Shown: positions 35,355-43,625 of the stretch, piece after piece
Position numbering within the stretch: the stretch's first letter is position 1
Layout: the number at the start of each line of letters is the position of its first letter
DNA from: Mycobacterium haemophilum DSM 44634
Lineage (GTDB): Bacteria; Actinomycetota; Actinomycetes; Mycobacteriales; Mycobacteriaceae
DNA length: 64,000 bases
NCBI RefSeq assembly: GCF_000340435.2
Contig: NZ_CP011883.2
Location: 3,828,687-3,892,686 of the forward strand
Reading direction: 5' to 3'
Notes under the pieces: model-generated
What the model was told of the DNA's origin: nothing
The model's input: the letters and a program-made list of their open reading frames with translations, nothing else
Database searches by the model: none
Translations under genes and position numbers: made by a program

Positions 35355-36514
35355 GCCGACATCCGGCTACGCAGCAAGCGGTGCAGATCACCCGCATCGT
35401 CGGTCATCCCCCGGTCCGCGTGCCACGCCGTGACCGCGTGAACTCGCCCGTCAGTTTGGCGCAGCACGGCGATCTCGCTGAGCCGCCGTCGGCCGCTGCG
35501 GTCCCGTGCGACGTGCAGCAGCACCTGGACGGCCGCGGCGAGCTGACTGTGCAGAGCGGCCCGATCGAGACCGCCGAGCGCGCCCAGCGCCTCTAGTCGG
35601 GCGGGAACCTCGTTGGGGTTGTTGGCGTGGACTGTGCCCGCTCCGCCGTCATGACCGGTGTTCAGCGCGGCCAACAGATCGACCACCTCAGCACCTCTGA
35701 CCTCGCCGACCACGATGCGGTCAGGTCGCATTCGCAGCGCCTGCCGGACAAGTTGGCGCACCGGAACCTCGCCGACGCCTTCGACGTTGGCGCACCGGGC
35801 GACCAGCTTGACCAGATGCGGATGCCGCGGCGCCAGCTCGGCGGCATCCTCGACGCAGACGATCCGCTCACCCGGCGAGACGGCGCCCAGCATCGCCGCG
35901 AGCAAGGTAGTTTTCCCCGCCCCCGTTCCGCCGCACACCAGGAATGCCAGCCGCGTGGCAATAATGTCAGCAACCAATGCGGCGGCCTGGGGCGCTATCG
36001 CCCCAGCTGCCATCAGAGCGGCCAGATCCTGAGTGGCAGGCCGCAACACCCGCAACGACAGGCAGGTGCCTTCGACCGCGACCGGTGGCAACACCGCGTG
36101 CAGCCGAACCGCGAACCCGCCTGCGCCGATGCCGGTCAGCTGACCGTCCACCCAGGGCTGCGCGTCGTCGAGACGACGACCGGCGGCCAACGCCAGCCGC
36201 TGCGCCAACCGTCGGACAGCCGCCTCATTGGCAAACCGAATCTCGCTGCGCCGCAAACCGTTTCCATCGTCAACCCACACCGCGTGAGGCGCCGTGACCA
36301 GGACGTCGGTGGTGCCGGCTGCGCACAACAACGGTTCCAGGATGCCGGCGCCGGTCAGTTCGGTCTGTAACACCCGAAGGTTGGCGAGGACCTCGGTGTC
36401 CCCGAGCATCCCGCCGGACTCGGCGCGGATCGCGTCCGCCACCACGTCGGGTCGCAGCGGCGCGGATTCCGCTGCCAACCGCTCACGCACACGTTCAATC
36501 AGTGAACCGCTCAC
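35351..36514 (-). CDS. TadA/CpaF-type secretion ATPase (Rv3659c)
   Basis: A 387-residue hexameric motor ATPase for pilus assembly. It has an N-terminal helical domain, Walker A GGTGAGKTTLL near residue 203, the Asp-box/Walker B region RPDRIVVGEVRG and the His-box AGTVHANNPNEVPARLEAL. All are intact, so the motor should be functional. The start overlaps the Ssd-like gene by 4 bases (GTGA). It powers the only pilus-type system in this window. Confidence 0.94.
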   Translation of the reverse strand: MSGSLIERVRERLAAESAPLRPDVVADAIRAESGGMLGDTEVLANLRVLQTELTGAGILEPLLCAAGTTDVLVTAPHAVWVDDGNGLRRSEIRFANEAAVRRLAQRLALAAGRRLDDAQPWVDGQLTGIGAGGFAVRLHAVLPPVAVEGTCLSLRVLRPATQDLAALMAAGAIAPQAAALVADIIATRLAFLVCGGTGAGKTTLLAAMLGAVSPGERIVCVEDAAELAPRHPHLVKLVARCANVEGVGEVPVRQLVRQALRMRPDRIVVGEVRGAEVVDLLAALNTGHDGGAGTVHANNPNEVPARLEALGALGGLDRAALHSQLAAAVQVLLHVARDRSGRRRLSEIAVLRQTDGRVHAVTAWHADRGMTDDAGDLHRLLRSRMSA

Positions 36515-37629
36515 GCCGCGCTGCCATTCTGCGTTACCCCCGCCGCGCCGGACCCCGCACGCGGCAGCACGGCAAGCACCCGGCGCGCGGCCCCGGCAAG
36601 CGCCGAACGCGGCCGCAGGCGCAGACCGCCGTGTTCCAGCTGCTCGGCGAGCTGCGGCTGCGCCCTCATTGCCGCCACCAGCGGCACACCAGTGATTTCA
36701 GCAACCTCAGCCGCCCGCAATCCCCCCGGCGACGGCCCCCGCACGACCAGCCCGAGGTTGGGATTGATCGTCGCGAGTACCGGAGCGAGGGTCGTGGTCG
36801 CCGCACATGCCCGCACATCGCACCGGCTGACGACGACGACCAGATCGGCAGCATCCAACGCGGTTTCGGCGGCATCAGTGAGACGACGAGGAAGGTCGCA
36901 AATCACCGTCACTCCCCCACGGCGGCCAGCATCGACGACGGCATCCACCGGCCCGGCGTCCAACTCGTACCCGCGCCGAGTGCCGGAGAGCACGCTGATC
37001 CTGCGGTGCCGCGGGAGCGCCTCACGCACGGCCGACCAGGTCAATCGACCGTTCTGTAACGCTAGGTCAGGCCAACGTAGACCGGGGGTGGTTTCACCGC
37101 CCACCAGCAGATCGATGCCACCGCCCCACGGATCGAGGTCCACCAACAGCGCGTCGGTGGCGGCCTGCGCCAGGGCCACAGCGAACAACGATGCGCCGGC
37201 CCCACCGCAGCCTCCGACGACGGCGACAACCTCGCCGCGCGGCCTATCGTCGCGCGCCGATTCCGCAGCTTCGGCGAGCTCACGGACTAGTTCGTGCTCT
37301 TGCTCGGGCAGCCTCAGCACGTGTTGGGCGGCAACGGCGATGGCTGCCGCCCACGTCGCCGTCGCTGCTTCAGTAGTGGTAAGCACGCTGACGTGGGCGC
37401 GCCGCGGCAGCCCGGCCTGACCACAGCGATCCGCCGCCACTTGATCCAGCACTACCGCCGCGGCCGCCGACCAAGTCTTTCTACTTACTGGAGATTCCGC
37501 GCCAGCGTGCACCACCCGGACACCGACGGCTGCGGCAACGCGGTCCAGCTCGTCGCGCAACTGTGCATCGGTCAGCAGCGCCAACACGCCTGACGAGCCC
37601 GTCAGTCGGGTGCCGGTAGTTCTAGTCAC
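36511..37629 (-). CDS. Septum-site-determining/TadZ-like ParA-family protein (Rv3660c, Ssd)
   Basis: A 372-residue protein with a receiver-like N-terminal part and a C-terminal ParA/MinD-fold domain (VVAVVGGCGGAGASLFAVALAQ, then LLVDLDPWGGGIDLLVGGE). The deviant Walker A reads GGCGGAGAS, so the two lysines of KGGxGKT are absent and ATP use is doubtful. The M. tuberculosis homologue Ssd was reported to inhibit septation when overproduced. By position it is the CpaE/TadZ component, which targets the pilus machine in the cell. It heads the seven-gene Tad operon. Confidence 0.88.
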   Translation of the reverse strand: MTRTTGTRLTGSSGVLALLTDAQLRDELDRVAAAVGVRVVHAGAESPVSRKTWSAAAAVVLDQVAADRCGQAGLPRRAHVSVLTTTEAATATWAAAIAVAAQHVLRLPEQEHELVRELAEAAESARDDRPRGEVVAVVGGCGGAGASLFAVALAQAATDALLVDLDPWGGGIDLLVGGETTPGLRWPDLALQNGRLTWSAVREALPRHRRISVLSGTRRGYELDAGPVDAVVDAGRRGGVTVICDLPRRLTDAAETALDAADLVVVVSRCDVRACAATTTLAPVLATINPNLGLVVRGPSPGGLRAAEVAEITGVPLVAAMRAQPQLAEQLEHGGLRLRPRSALAGAARRVLAVLPRAGSGAAGVTQNGSAA

Positions 37630-37811
37630 CCACCTACCGTGCGGCGACGCGGCGAGGTAGCACCAGTCTCAAAGTGCGGATTTGTGGAAAGAGACGCCTC
37701 TGTGCACAAACTCGTCGGCCCAGCGTCCACACGGTGTATGGCCAGTACGATCCGGCGATCGCGCGCAGGTAGGCCGGCGGAGGAACCTGACACCTGCAAA
37801 ATTTCAGCCAA

Positions 37812-37908
37812 CAAAAGGGACGACCCCCGCCAGGGGGGGAGGAGGCGAGGGTCGTCGTGCATCAGCCCCGGGGGGTCGGACTGATACACCCTCGGCTCAG
37901 GCCGAGTA
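37812..37908 (-). ncRNA. 6C small RNA (B11, ncRv13660c-type)
   Basis: The minus strand forms two stem-loops with C-rich loops, the hallmark of actinobacterial 6C RNA. One is ATCAG/CTGAT enclosing a CCCCCC loop (plus-strand 37861-37885). The second has ACGACCCTCGCC paired to GGCGGGGGTCGT around TCCTCCCCCCCT (37820-37856). A CCCTTTTG end follows. A -10 box TATAGT lies at 37920-37915, placing the start near 37908 and giving about 97 nt. The gene is between Rv3660c and Rv3661, exactly where B11 lies in M. tuberculosis. C-rich loops are thought to pair with G-rich ribosome sites. Confidence 0.88.
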
Positions 37909-38078
37909 CTGCTTACTATACACACGAAAGCGCGCGCTCATGCAAGTACTCGAACAATCAAAAAAACACCGTGAGCCGCAAAAACGCCTTCGGACGCGGT
38001 CGACTGCAGCTCTCTGGCCGGCCATGGTGGGCGCGGGCTCGGGGCCCCGTCGAATCACAACCGACCTATGCTGGATCG
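37909..38078. other. Leader region between 6C RNA and the HAD phosphatase gene
   Basis: This stretch holds the 6C promoter on the minus strand (TATAGT at 37920-37915) and presumably the promoter of the plus-strand HAD gene. The frame of the HAD gene is open back to 37857, but the codons show no similarity to its family and overlap the 6C RNA. Confidence 0.5.
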
Positions 38079-38936
38079 GTGACCGTTTCCGACTCGGCCG
38101 CTCAGCAGCAAACCCCACCGCAAACAACGGCAACCACCGCTGCCCACGCCCGCACCGCCGCGTTCTTCGACCTGGACAAGACCATTATCGCCAAGTCCAG
38201 CACGCTGGCGTTCAGCAAACCATTCTTCGACCAGGGACTGCTCAACCGCCGCGCCGTGCTCAAGTCCAGCTACGCCCAGTTCATCTTCCTGCTCTCCGGC
38301 GCCGACCATGATCAGATGGACCGGATGCGCAGTCACATGACCAACATGTGTACCGGTTGGGATGCGGCGCAGGTCAGGTCGATCGTCAACGAAACCCTGC
38401 ACGACATCGTGACCCCGTTGGTATTCGCCGAAGCCGCTGACCTCATCGCCGCCCACAAGCTATGCGGCCGTGACGTCGTGGTGGTGTCGGCCTCGGGAGA
38501 AGAGATCGTGGCCCCGATCTCTCGAGCCCTAGGTGCTACCCATGCCATGGCGACTCGAATGGTCGTCGAGGACGGCAAGTACACCGGTGAAGTGGCGTTC
38601 TACTGCTACGGCGACGGCAAGGTGCAGGCGATCCGCGAGTTGGCTGCCCGTGAGGGCTACCCGCTGGAACACTGCTATGCCTACTCCGACTCGATCACCG
38701 ACCTGCCGATGCTCGAGGCCGTAGGCCACCCGAATGTGGTCAACCCTGACCGCGGTTTACGCAGAGAAGCCGCCGAGCGCGGTTGGCCGGTGCTGATGTT
38801 CTCGCGGCCAGTCTCGCTGCGCGACCGCATCCCGGCACCATCGGGTGCGGCGATAGCGACCACCGCAGCGGTGAGTATCACGGCGTTGGCCGCCGGAGCG
38901 GTAACCTACTCGCTGCTGCGCCGCTTCGCGTTCTAG
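38079..38936 (+). CDS. HAD-superfamily phosphatase, SerB-like subfamily IB (Rv3661)
   Basis: A 285-residue HAD hydrolase. Motif I is FFDLDKTII (DxDxT), motif II is VVVVSASGEEI, and the acidic motif is in AYSDSITDLPMLEAVG. The C terminus has a hydrophobic segment (TTAAVSITALAAGAVTYSLL) followed by RRF, so it may be tail-anchored in the membrane. The group dephosphorylates phosphoserine or lipid-linked phosphates; the substrate is not known. GTG 38079 aligns with the homologue's MTVSDS start. It is flanked by 6C RNA and Ms1-type RNA. Confidence 0.92.
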   Translation: MTVSDSAAQQQTPPQTTATTAAHARTAAFFDLDKTIIAKSSTLAFSKPFFDQGLLNRRAVLKSSYAQFIFLLSGADHDQMDRMRSHMTNMCTGWDAAQVRSIVNETLHDIVTPLVFAEAADLIAAHKLCGRDVVVVSASGEEIVAPISRALGATHAMATRMVVEDGKYTGEVAFYCYGDGKVQAIRELAAREGYPLEHCYAYSDSITDLPMLEAVGHPNVVNPDRGLRREAAERGWPVLMFSRPVSLRDRIPAPSGAAIATTAAVSITALAAGAVTYSLLRRFAF

Positions 38937-39027
38937 CAAACGCCGCACGCGCCCAATCCGATGCGGCTTTGCAACTTTCACCGAATTGGGCCTTGCTGTG
39001 CTAAGGGTCTAGTAGTACAAAGGAACC

Positions 39028-39323
39028 ACGGAAGCCCGGTGAGGCCTAGGTCGATCCGGAAGAGAAGGTTCGATCTCCCGATCCGGGCCCCTAGCACGGT
39101 TCTCGGCACCCACGCGGAGTCATAGCCGCGATAATGGCAGAAGTGTTGCGGGCCTGCGTAATTGCGAAGAGCGGATGGTCACGACGGCCCTTTGGGTGGG
39201 GCTGCAGCCGGAAGTGTCGCAAAATCGCCGAGGCCACCCACGCAGCCCAAAGATGCACGCTTGGTACCCGAGTTCCGTGTTAGCGGGCGGCGGACCGAAT
39301 CGTTCGGAACGCCGCCCGCTTTA
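39028..39323 (+). ncRNA. Ms1/MTS2823-type 6S-like small RNA
   Basis: Between the HAD phosphatase and Rv3662c-like genes lies a structured, non-coding stretch of about 296 bases, matching the place and roughly 300-nt size of M. tuberculosis MTS2823. A TTGCTG (38993) and TACAAA (39016) pair spaced 17 bases suggests a start near 39028. A long-range pairing element (CCTAGG near 39045 with CCTAG near 39090) resembles the extended 6S-like rod. Ms1 RNA binds core RNA polymerase without sigma factor and accumulates in stationary phase. The 5' end is an estimate; the 3' end is set by the terminator. Confidence 0.75.
39283..39323 (+). terminator. Intrinsic terminator of the Ms1-type RNA
   Basis: The arms GCGGGCGGCG (39283-39292) and CGCCGCCCGC (39310-39319) are perfectly complementary, with an inner CCGAA/TTCGG stem. 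TTTA follows directly. This is the strongest terminator-like hairpin I see in the window and marks the 3' end of the small RNA. Confidence 0.9.
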
Positions 39324-39380
39324 CATGTCAACGACAAATTATCCGATGCCTTTTGACGCCCGTCGGCTACCGATAGCGGC

Positions 39381-40151
39381 TTATCGACTGGGCAGCGATT
39401 CGGCAATCGACAAAGCCTCCTGCGCGCCGGCTTGTAATGCCCGGCAGCACAACACCAGCCAGGCACCAACACCTTTCGGTGTCCCGCCAGCGAATCCACG
39501 TGCCGCGTCGCGATATGCGGCGGCTTGACGCATCCAACTCACCTCGGGCACGCCGAGCCCGTGCGGATCCAGCCCGGTGGCGATGGTCACCAACCGCGAC
39601 ACAGCACGAGCCACCACACCATCGGCACTGCCAAATGGCTGCAACGTCAGCAGTTCTCCGTGTGCGACGGCAGCGACCACCGGTGCCGACGCCACGGTGC
39701 GACCGCTCACCACATCCACGAGCAACTCCAGCCGTGGACCCACCGCAGCATCCGTTCGTGGGCGACCCAGCCGATCGTCACCAACCTGGTCAGCGGCCGC
39801 CAGCATATGCAAGCGGGCCAGTGCCTGTAGCGGCGCCCGCTGCCATACCCCGATCAACGAGCCCGCACCGCCTTCTAGCGCCTGGGCCACCCGCAACGCA
39901 CCGCCGAACACCGGATCGCTAACCGCACGGTCCTGTGGGGCGGCCCCCAGCAGGTCTTCCAGTCGCACCGGCCCGCCGTCGAGCACCGATGAAGCCCGCG
40001 CCGCCCGCAGCGCCGCTTCGGCCGCAGTCACCGGCCAGCCTCGCAGGTTTGCCCGGTGCCGGTGAGCCCGACCCAGCGCGTCGCGAGCCCGGTCACTGGC
40101 CGCGGCGACGCCGGGAAGCTCCATCAGCGGAGCCAGCGGATCATCCGTCAC
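39381..40151 (-). CDS. Conserved actinobacterial protein of unknown function (Rv3662c-like)
   Basis: A 256-residue Ala/Leu-rich soluble protein. It begins MTDDPLAPLMELPGVAAASDRARDAL and contains AALRAARASSVLDGGP, a stretch faintly like the N-terminal helix of Fic-type proteins, but no HPFxxGN Fic motif exists. Homologues are often labelled 'oxidoreductase' without clear basis; I see no cofactor motif. It lies 11 bases from the end of dppD on the opposite end of the Dpp operon, same strand, so it may be the last cistron of dppABCD. Confidence 0.8.
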   Translation of the reverse strand: MTDDPLAPLMELPGVAAASDRARDALGRAHRHRANLRGWPVTAAEAALRAARASSVLDGGPVRLEDLLGAAPQDRAVSDPVFGGALRVAQALEGGAGSLIGVWQRAPLQALARLHMLAAADQVGDDRLGRPRTDAAVGPRLELLVDVVSGRTVASAPVVAAVAHGELLTLQPFGSADGVVARAVSRLVTIATGLDPHGLGVPEVSWMRQAAAYRDAARGFAGGTPKGVGAWLVLCCRALQAGAQEALSIAESLPSR

Positions 40152-40162
40152 AGCTTGTCAAC

Positions 40163-41845
40163 CTATCGCCCTACCTCCTTACAGGTATTAGCGCGCCGGG
40201 GAATGGCCTCCAACAGCTGGCGGGTGTACTCGTCGGCAGGCCGTGAGAACACATCCTCGGTGGATGCCTGCTCTACCACCCGGCCGGCACGCATCACCAA
40301 CACGTCGTCGGCGATCTGCCGGACCACCGCAAGGTCATGGCTGATGAACAGGTACGTCAGTCCTAGTTGGGCCTGTAGATCAGCCAGCAGGTCCAATATC
40401 TGTGCCTGTACCACCACATCTAGCGCCGATACCGCCTCGTCGCACACCAACACCTCGGGCCGCAGCGCCAGCGCCCGAGCGATCGCAACCCGTTGCCGCT
40501 GACCACCGGAAAGCTCACGAGGCAGCCGACCCAACACTGACGACGGCAGCGCCACCTGGTCGAGCAGCTCGCGCACCGCTTGCTTACGCTGCTTGCGGTC
40601 ACCGACCCGGTGGATCCGCAAGGGTTCCTCGATGGCCCGAAACACTGAGTACCTGGGATCCAAACTGCTGTACGGGTTCTGGAACACGGGCTGCACTCGC
40701 CGACGAAACGCTAACTCCTCATCCCCGTTGAGTTCACCCACGACCAGAGAGCCCTGGGCGCCCTGGTTCCCGTGGTAAACCACTGTGCCCGATGTAGGTT
40801 GCAGCAAACCGAGCACCATTCTCGCCACCGTCGACTTCCCCGAGCCAGACTCTCCGACGATTGCTAAGGTGCTGGCCCGTGGTAGCCGAAACGACACCGC
40901 ATCGACAGCACAAAACGCCGCCCGCCGCCACGGTGCTCCGCGAGACTCTCGGTAGATCTTGGTCAGGTCCGAGGCGACCAGAACAGCGTCGCGCACAGCG
41001 GCTTTCATGGACACCTGCGATCGGAGATGCGCCGAACCCCTGTTGCGCGCCGCCAGCGACGGAGCCGCCGCGACCAACCGGCGGGTGTACTCGTGTTGCG
41101 GGTCTTGCAGGATTGATTGCACTGCACCGGATTCCACTACCACCCCGCGATGGACGACGACCACTGATTCGGCCCGTTCGGCGGCCAACGCCAGATCATG
41201 AGTGATCAGCAGCAACGCGGTACCCAGGTCGTCGATGAGCCGCTGCAAATGATCGAGCACCTGCCGTTGCACGGTGACGTCCAGCGCAGAAGTCGGCTCG
41301 TCGGCGATCAGCAGCCGCGGCCGGCTAGCCAACCCGATGGCAATCAACGCACGCTGACACATGCCGCCCGAAAGCTGATGCGGGTAGCGGCCGGCTTGTC
41401 GCGCCGGATCCGGCATACCAGCCTCGGCGAGCAGCTCCACCGCCCTTCGTCGCGCCCCACGGCCTTCAGTATTGGCCCGCAAAGCTTCTGAGATTTGGAA
41501 GCCGACCTTCCAGACCGGGTTGAGGTTGGTCATTGGGTCCTGCGGTACGTATCCGATACGGCGGCCGCGGATCGACCGGAGTATTCGGCGGTCAGCGGCA
41601 GTAATGTCAGTCCCGTCGAAAACGATGCGTCCCGCCGTAATTCGGCCGCCGGGCGGCAGCAGCCCGAGGATCGCGGCGGCGGCAGTGGATTTCCCCGATC
41701 CCGATTCGCCGACAACCGCCACGGTCTGACCGCGCAGCACCCTCAGATTCATGCCGCGAATTACCGGAGTATGCGTACCGAATCTGACTTCCAGGCCCTC
41801 GACGGACAGTAGCGGCGATGCATCGTCGCCGGTGCGGCAGTTCAT
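40163..41845 (-). CDS. dppD: Dipeptide ABC importer, fused double ATPase DppD
   Basis: A 560-residue protein with two complete ABC domains, equivalent to DppD and DppF fused. Each half has Walker A (GESGSGKST twice), a signature motif (LSGGMCQRALIA; LSGGQRQRVAIA) and a Walker B (LLIADEPTSALD; VLVCDEAVSALD). In the second the Asp-Glu pair is followed by Ala-Val instead of Pro-Thr, as in the M. tuberculosis protein I recall. ATG 41845 overlaps the dppC stop by 4 bases (ATGA) and is preferred over GTG 41854. It powers uptake through DppBC. Confidence 0.93.
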   Translation of the reverse strand: MNCRTGDDASPLLSVEGLEVRFGTHTPVIRGMNLRVLRGQTVAVVGESGSGKSTAAAAILGLLPPGGRITAGRIVFDGTDITAADRRILRSIRGRRIGYVPQDPMTNLNPVWKVGFQISEALRANTEGRGARRRAVELLAEAGMPDPARQAGRYPHQLSGGMCQRALIAIGLASRPRLLIADEPTSALDVTVQRQVLDHLQRLIDDLGTALLLITHDLALAAERAESVVVVHRGVVVESGAVQSILQDPQHEYTRRLVAAAPSLAARNRGSAHLRSQVSMKAAVRDAVLVASDLTKIYRESRGAPWRRAAFCAVDAVSFRLPRASTLAIVGESGSGKSTVARMVLGLLQPTSGTVVYHGNQGAQGSLVVGELNGDEELAFRRRVQPVFQNPYSSLDPRYSVFRAIEEPLRIHRVGDRKQRKQAVRELLDQVALPSSVLGRLPRELSGGQRQRVAIARALALRPEVLVCDEAVSALDVVVQAQILDLLADLQAQLGLTYLFISHDLAVVRQIADDVLVMRAGRVVEQASTEDVFSRPADEYTRQLLEAIPRRANTCKEVGR

Positions 41846-42705
41846 GCTCGCCACGCCCGTGATGCCGGGTCCAAAGCGTCACGCAAGGCGTCACCCATCA
41901 TCATGAAGGCGAGCACCGTAACTGCCAGTGCCCCGGCCGGATAAAACAATATGGGCGAGCCCGACCGCAGCCGGGTCTGGTCAATGTTGATATCGCCACC
42001 CCAAGACACCACCGACGTCGGCAGACCCACCCCGAGGTAGGACAGCGTGGCTTCGGTAACGATAAAAATGCCGAAGGCGATGGTGGACACCGCAATCACC
42101 GGACCCATGGCGTTGGGCAGGACATGCCGTAGCAGGATCTGAAATCGGCTTAACCCCAATGCTTTAGCTGCAAGCACATAGTCACTGGCCCGAATCTCGA
42201 GCACCGCGCCACGGGAGATCCTGGCCACTTGAGGCCAGCCGAATAACGCCAAGATGGCGATCACCGTCCATACCGTGCGGTGATGCATAACCTGCATTAG
42301 CACGATGGCGGCCAGCAACAACGGCAATCCGAAGAACACATCGGTGATACGCGAGATGACCATATCGATCCAGCCCCCGTGGAACCCGGCCACCGCGCCC
42401 AGTACCCCGCCGACAACGAACACGACCAGGGTTGCCCCCAACCCAACGGTGACCGATGCCCGCGCACCGTAGATGGTGCGCGCGTAGATGTCGTGGCCCT
42501 GCAAGTCGGTACCGAACCAGTGCGCCGCCGACGGATCCAGCAGACTCTGGCTAGGGTCGGCATAGGTTGGATCGGCTCCGGTGAACAACCCTGGAAAAGC
42601 CGCGACCACCCCAACGAACAGAATCAGCACGCCGGCGACGACGAACACCGGGCGACGGCGAAGTTCACGCCAGAAGCCACTCCGGTCCGGGATCTGCTCA
42701 GCCAT
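41842..42705 (-). CDS. dppC: Dipeptide ABC importer permease DppC
   Basis: A 287-residue permease with six membrane segments. It has the N-terminal DppC/OppC-type segment (VFVVAGVLILFVGVVAAFPGLF), WFGTDLQGHDIYARTIYGAR, and an EAA loop (ILEIRASDYVLAAKALG) that docks on the ATPase. The ATG at 42705 overlaps the dppB stop by 8 bases (ATGGCTGA). The ORF extends nine codons upstream to 42732 but the internal ATG fits the coupling. It forms the pore with DppB. Confidence 0.93.
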   Translation of the reverse strand: MAEQIPDRSGFWRELRRRPVFVVAGVLILFVGVVAAFPGLFTGADPTYADPSQSLLDPSAAHWFGTDLQGHDIYARTIYGARASVTVGLGATLVVFVVGGVLGAVAGFHGGWIDMVISRITDVFFGLPLLLAAIVLMQVMHHRTVWTVIAILALFGWPQVARISRGAVLEIRASDYVLAAKALGLSRFQILLRHVLPNAMGPVIAVSTIAFGIFIVTEATLSYLGVGLPTSVVSWGGDINIDQTRLRSGSPILFYPAGALAVTVLAFMMMGDALRDALDPASRAWRA

Positions 42706-43624
42706 AACGAATCCGCGGGTCCAGGGCCGCATACAACAGATCCACGATCAAATTGGTGACCAGATAGATCAGCACGAGCACGGTCACGATCGAGACCACC
42801 GTCGGCGCCTCTTGCCGGGTGACGGCCTGATACAGCACGCCGCCGACGCCGTGGATGTTGAAGATGCCTTCGGTCACCATGGCTCCACCCATCAGGGCCC
42901 CCAGATCGGCACCGAGGAACGTCACTACCGGGATCAGCGAGTTGCGCAGAATGTGCACCGTCACCACCCGCGGCCGAGACAGCCCTTTGGCGGTAGCAGT
43001 ACGAACATAATCGGCGTGCGCATTGGCAGCCACCGCCGAGCGGGTCAACCGCACCACGTAGGCGAATGACACCGAACCTAATACGATCCCGGGGAGCAAC
43101 AGCCGCGCGAACGTTGCCCGTTCGCCGACGGTGACCGGCGCGATTCCCAGCCGGATCCCGAATACGAATTGCGCCAGAAAGCCCAGCACGAAAATGGGGA
43201 TCGCGATGATGATCAGTCCGGTGAGCAGGACCGCGGAATCGAAGATTCCATGTGTGCGCAGGCCGGCGACCACACCGAATCCAATCCCCAGCACGGACTC
43301 CACCGCCAGCGCGATCAGCGCCAGCCGTAACGTCACCGGAAATGCATGTGCTAGAACAGCACTGACCGGCAGACCGGAATAGGCACGGCCCAAGTCGCCA
43401 TGGGCGATGCCGCCCAGATAACGCAGGTACTGCAGCAGGAAGGGATCGTCGAGGTGGTAACGGGCACGCAGCTGCGCAGTGAGTGCGGGAGTCAGCGGTC
43501 GGTCCCCGGCCAGCGCGGCCACCGGGTCACCGGGCAGCAGGAAGACCATGCCGTAGATCAGCAGCGTGGCGCCGAGGAAAACCGGCACCATTAGGGCGAT
43601 CCGGCGCGCGACGTACCAGCCCAT
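42698..43624 (-). CDS. dppB: Dipeptide ABC importer permease DppB
   Basis: A 308-residue permease, the same length as recalled for H37Rv Rv3665c. It starts MGWYVARRIALMVPVFLGAT and has six membrane segments and the EAA-type motif HADYVRTATAKGLSRPRVV facing the ATPase. ATG 43624 is separated from the dppA stop by one base, so it is translated with dppA. The frame is open to 43708, but those codons are inside dppA. Confidence 0.94.
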   Translation of the reverse strand: MGWYVARRIALMVPVFLGATLLIYGMVFLLPGDPVAALAGDRPLTPALTAQLRARYHLDDPFLLQYLRYLGGIAHGDLGRAYSGLPVSAVLAHAFPVTLRLALIALAVESVLGIGFGVVAGLRTHGIFDSAVLLTGLIIIAIPIFVLGFLAQFVFGIRLGIAPVTVGERATFARLLLPGIVLGSVSFAYVVRLTRSAVAANAHADYVRTATAKGLSRPRVVTVHILRNSLIPVVTFLGADLGALMGGAMVTEGIFNIHGVGGVLYQAVTRQEAPTVVSIVTVLVLIYLVTNLIVDLLYAALDPRIRYG

Positions 43625-43625
43625 C

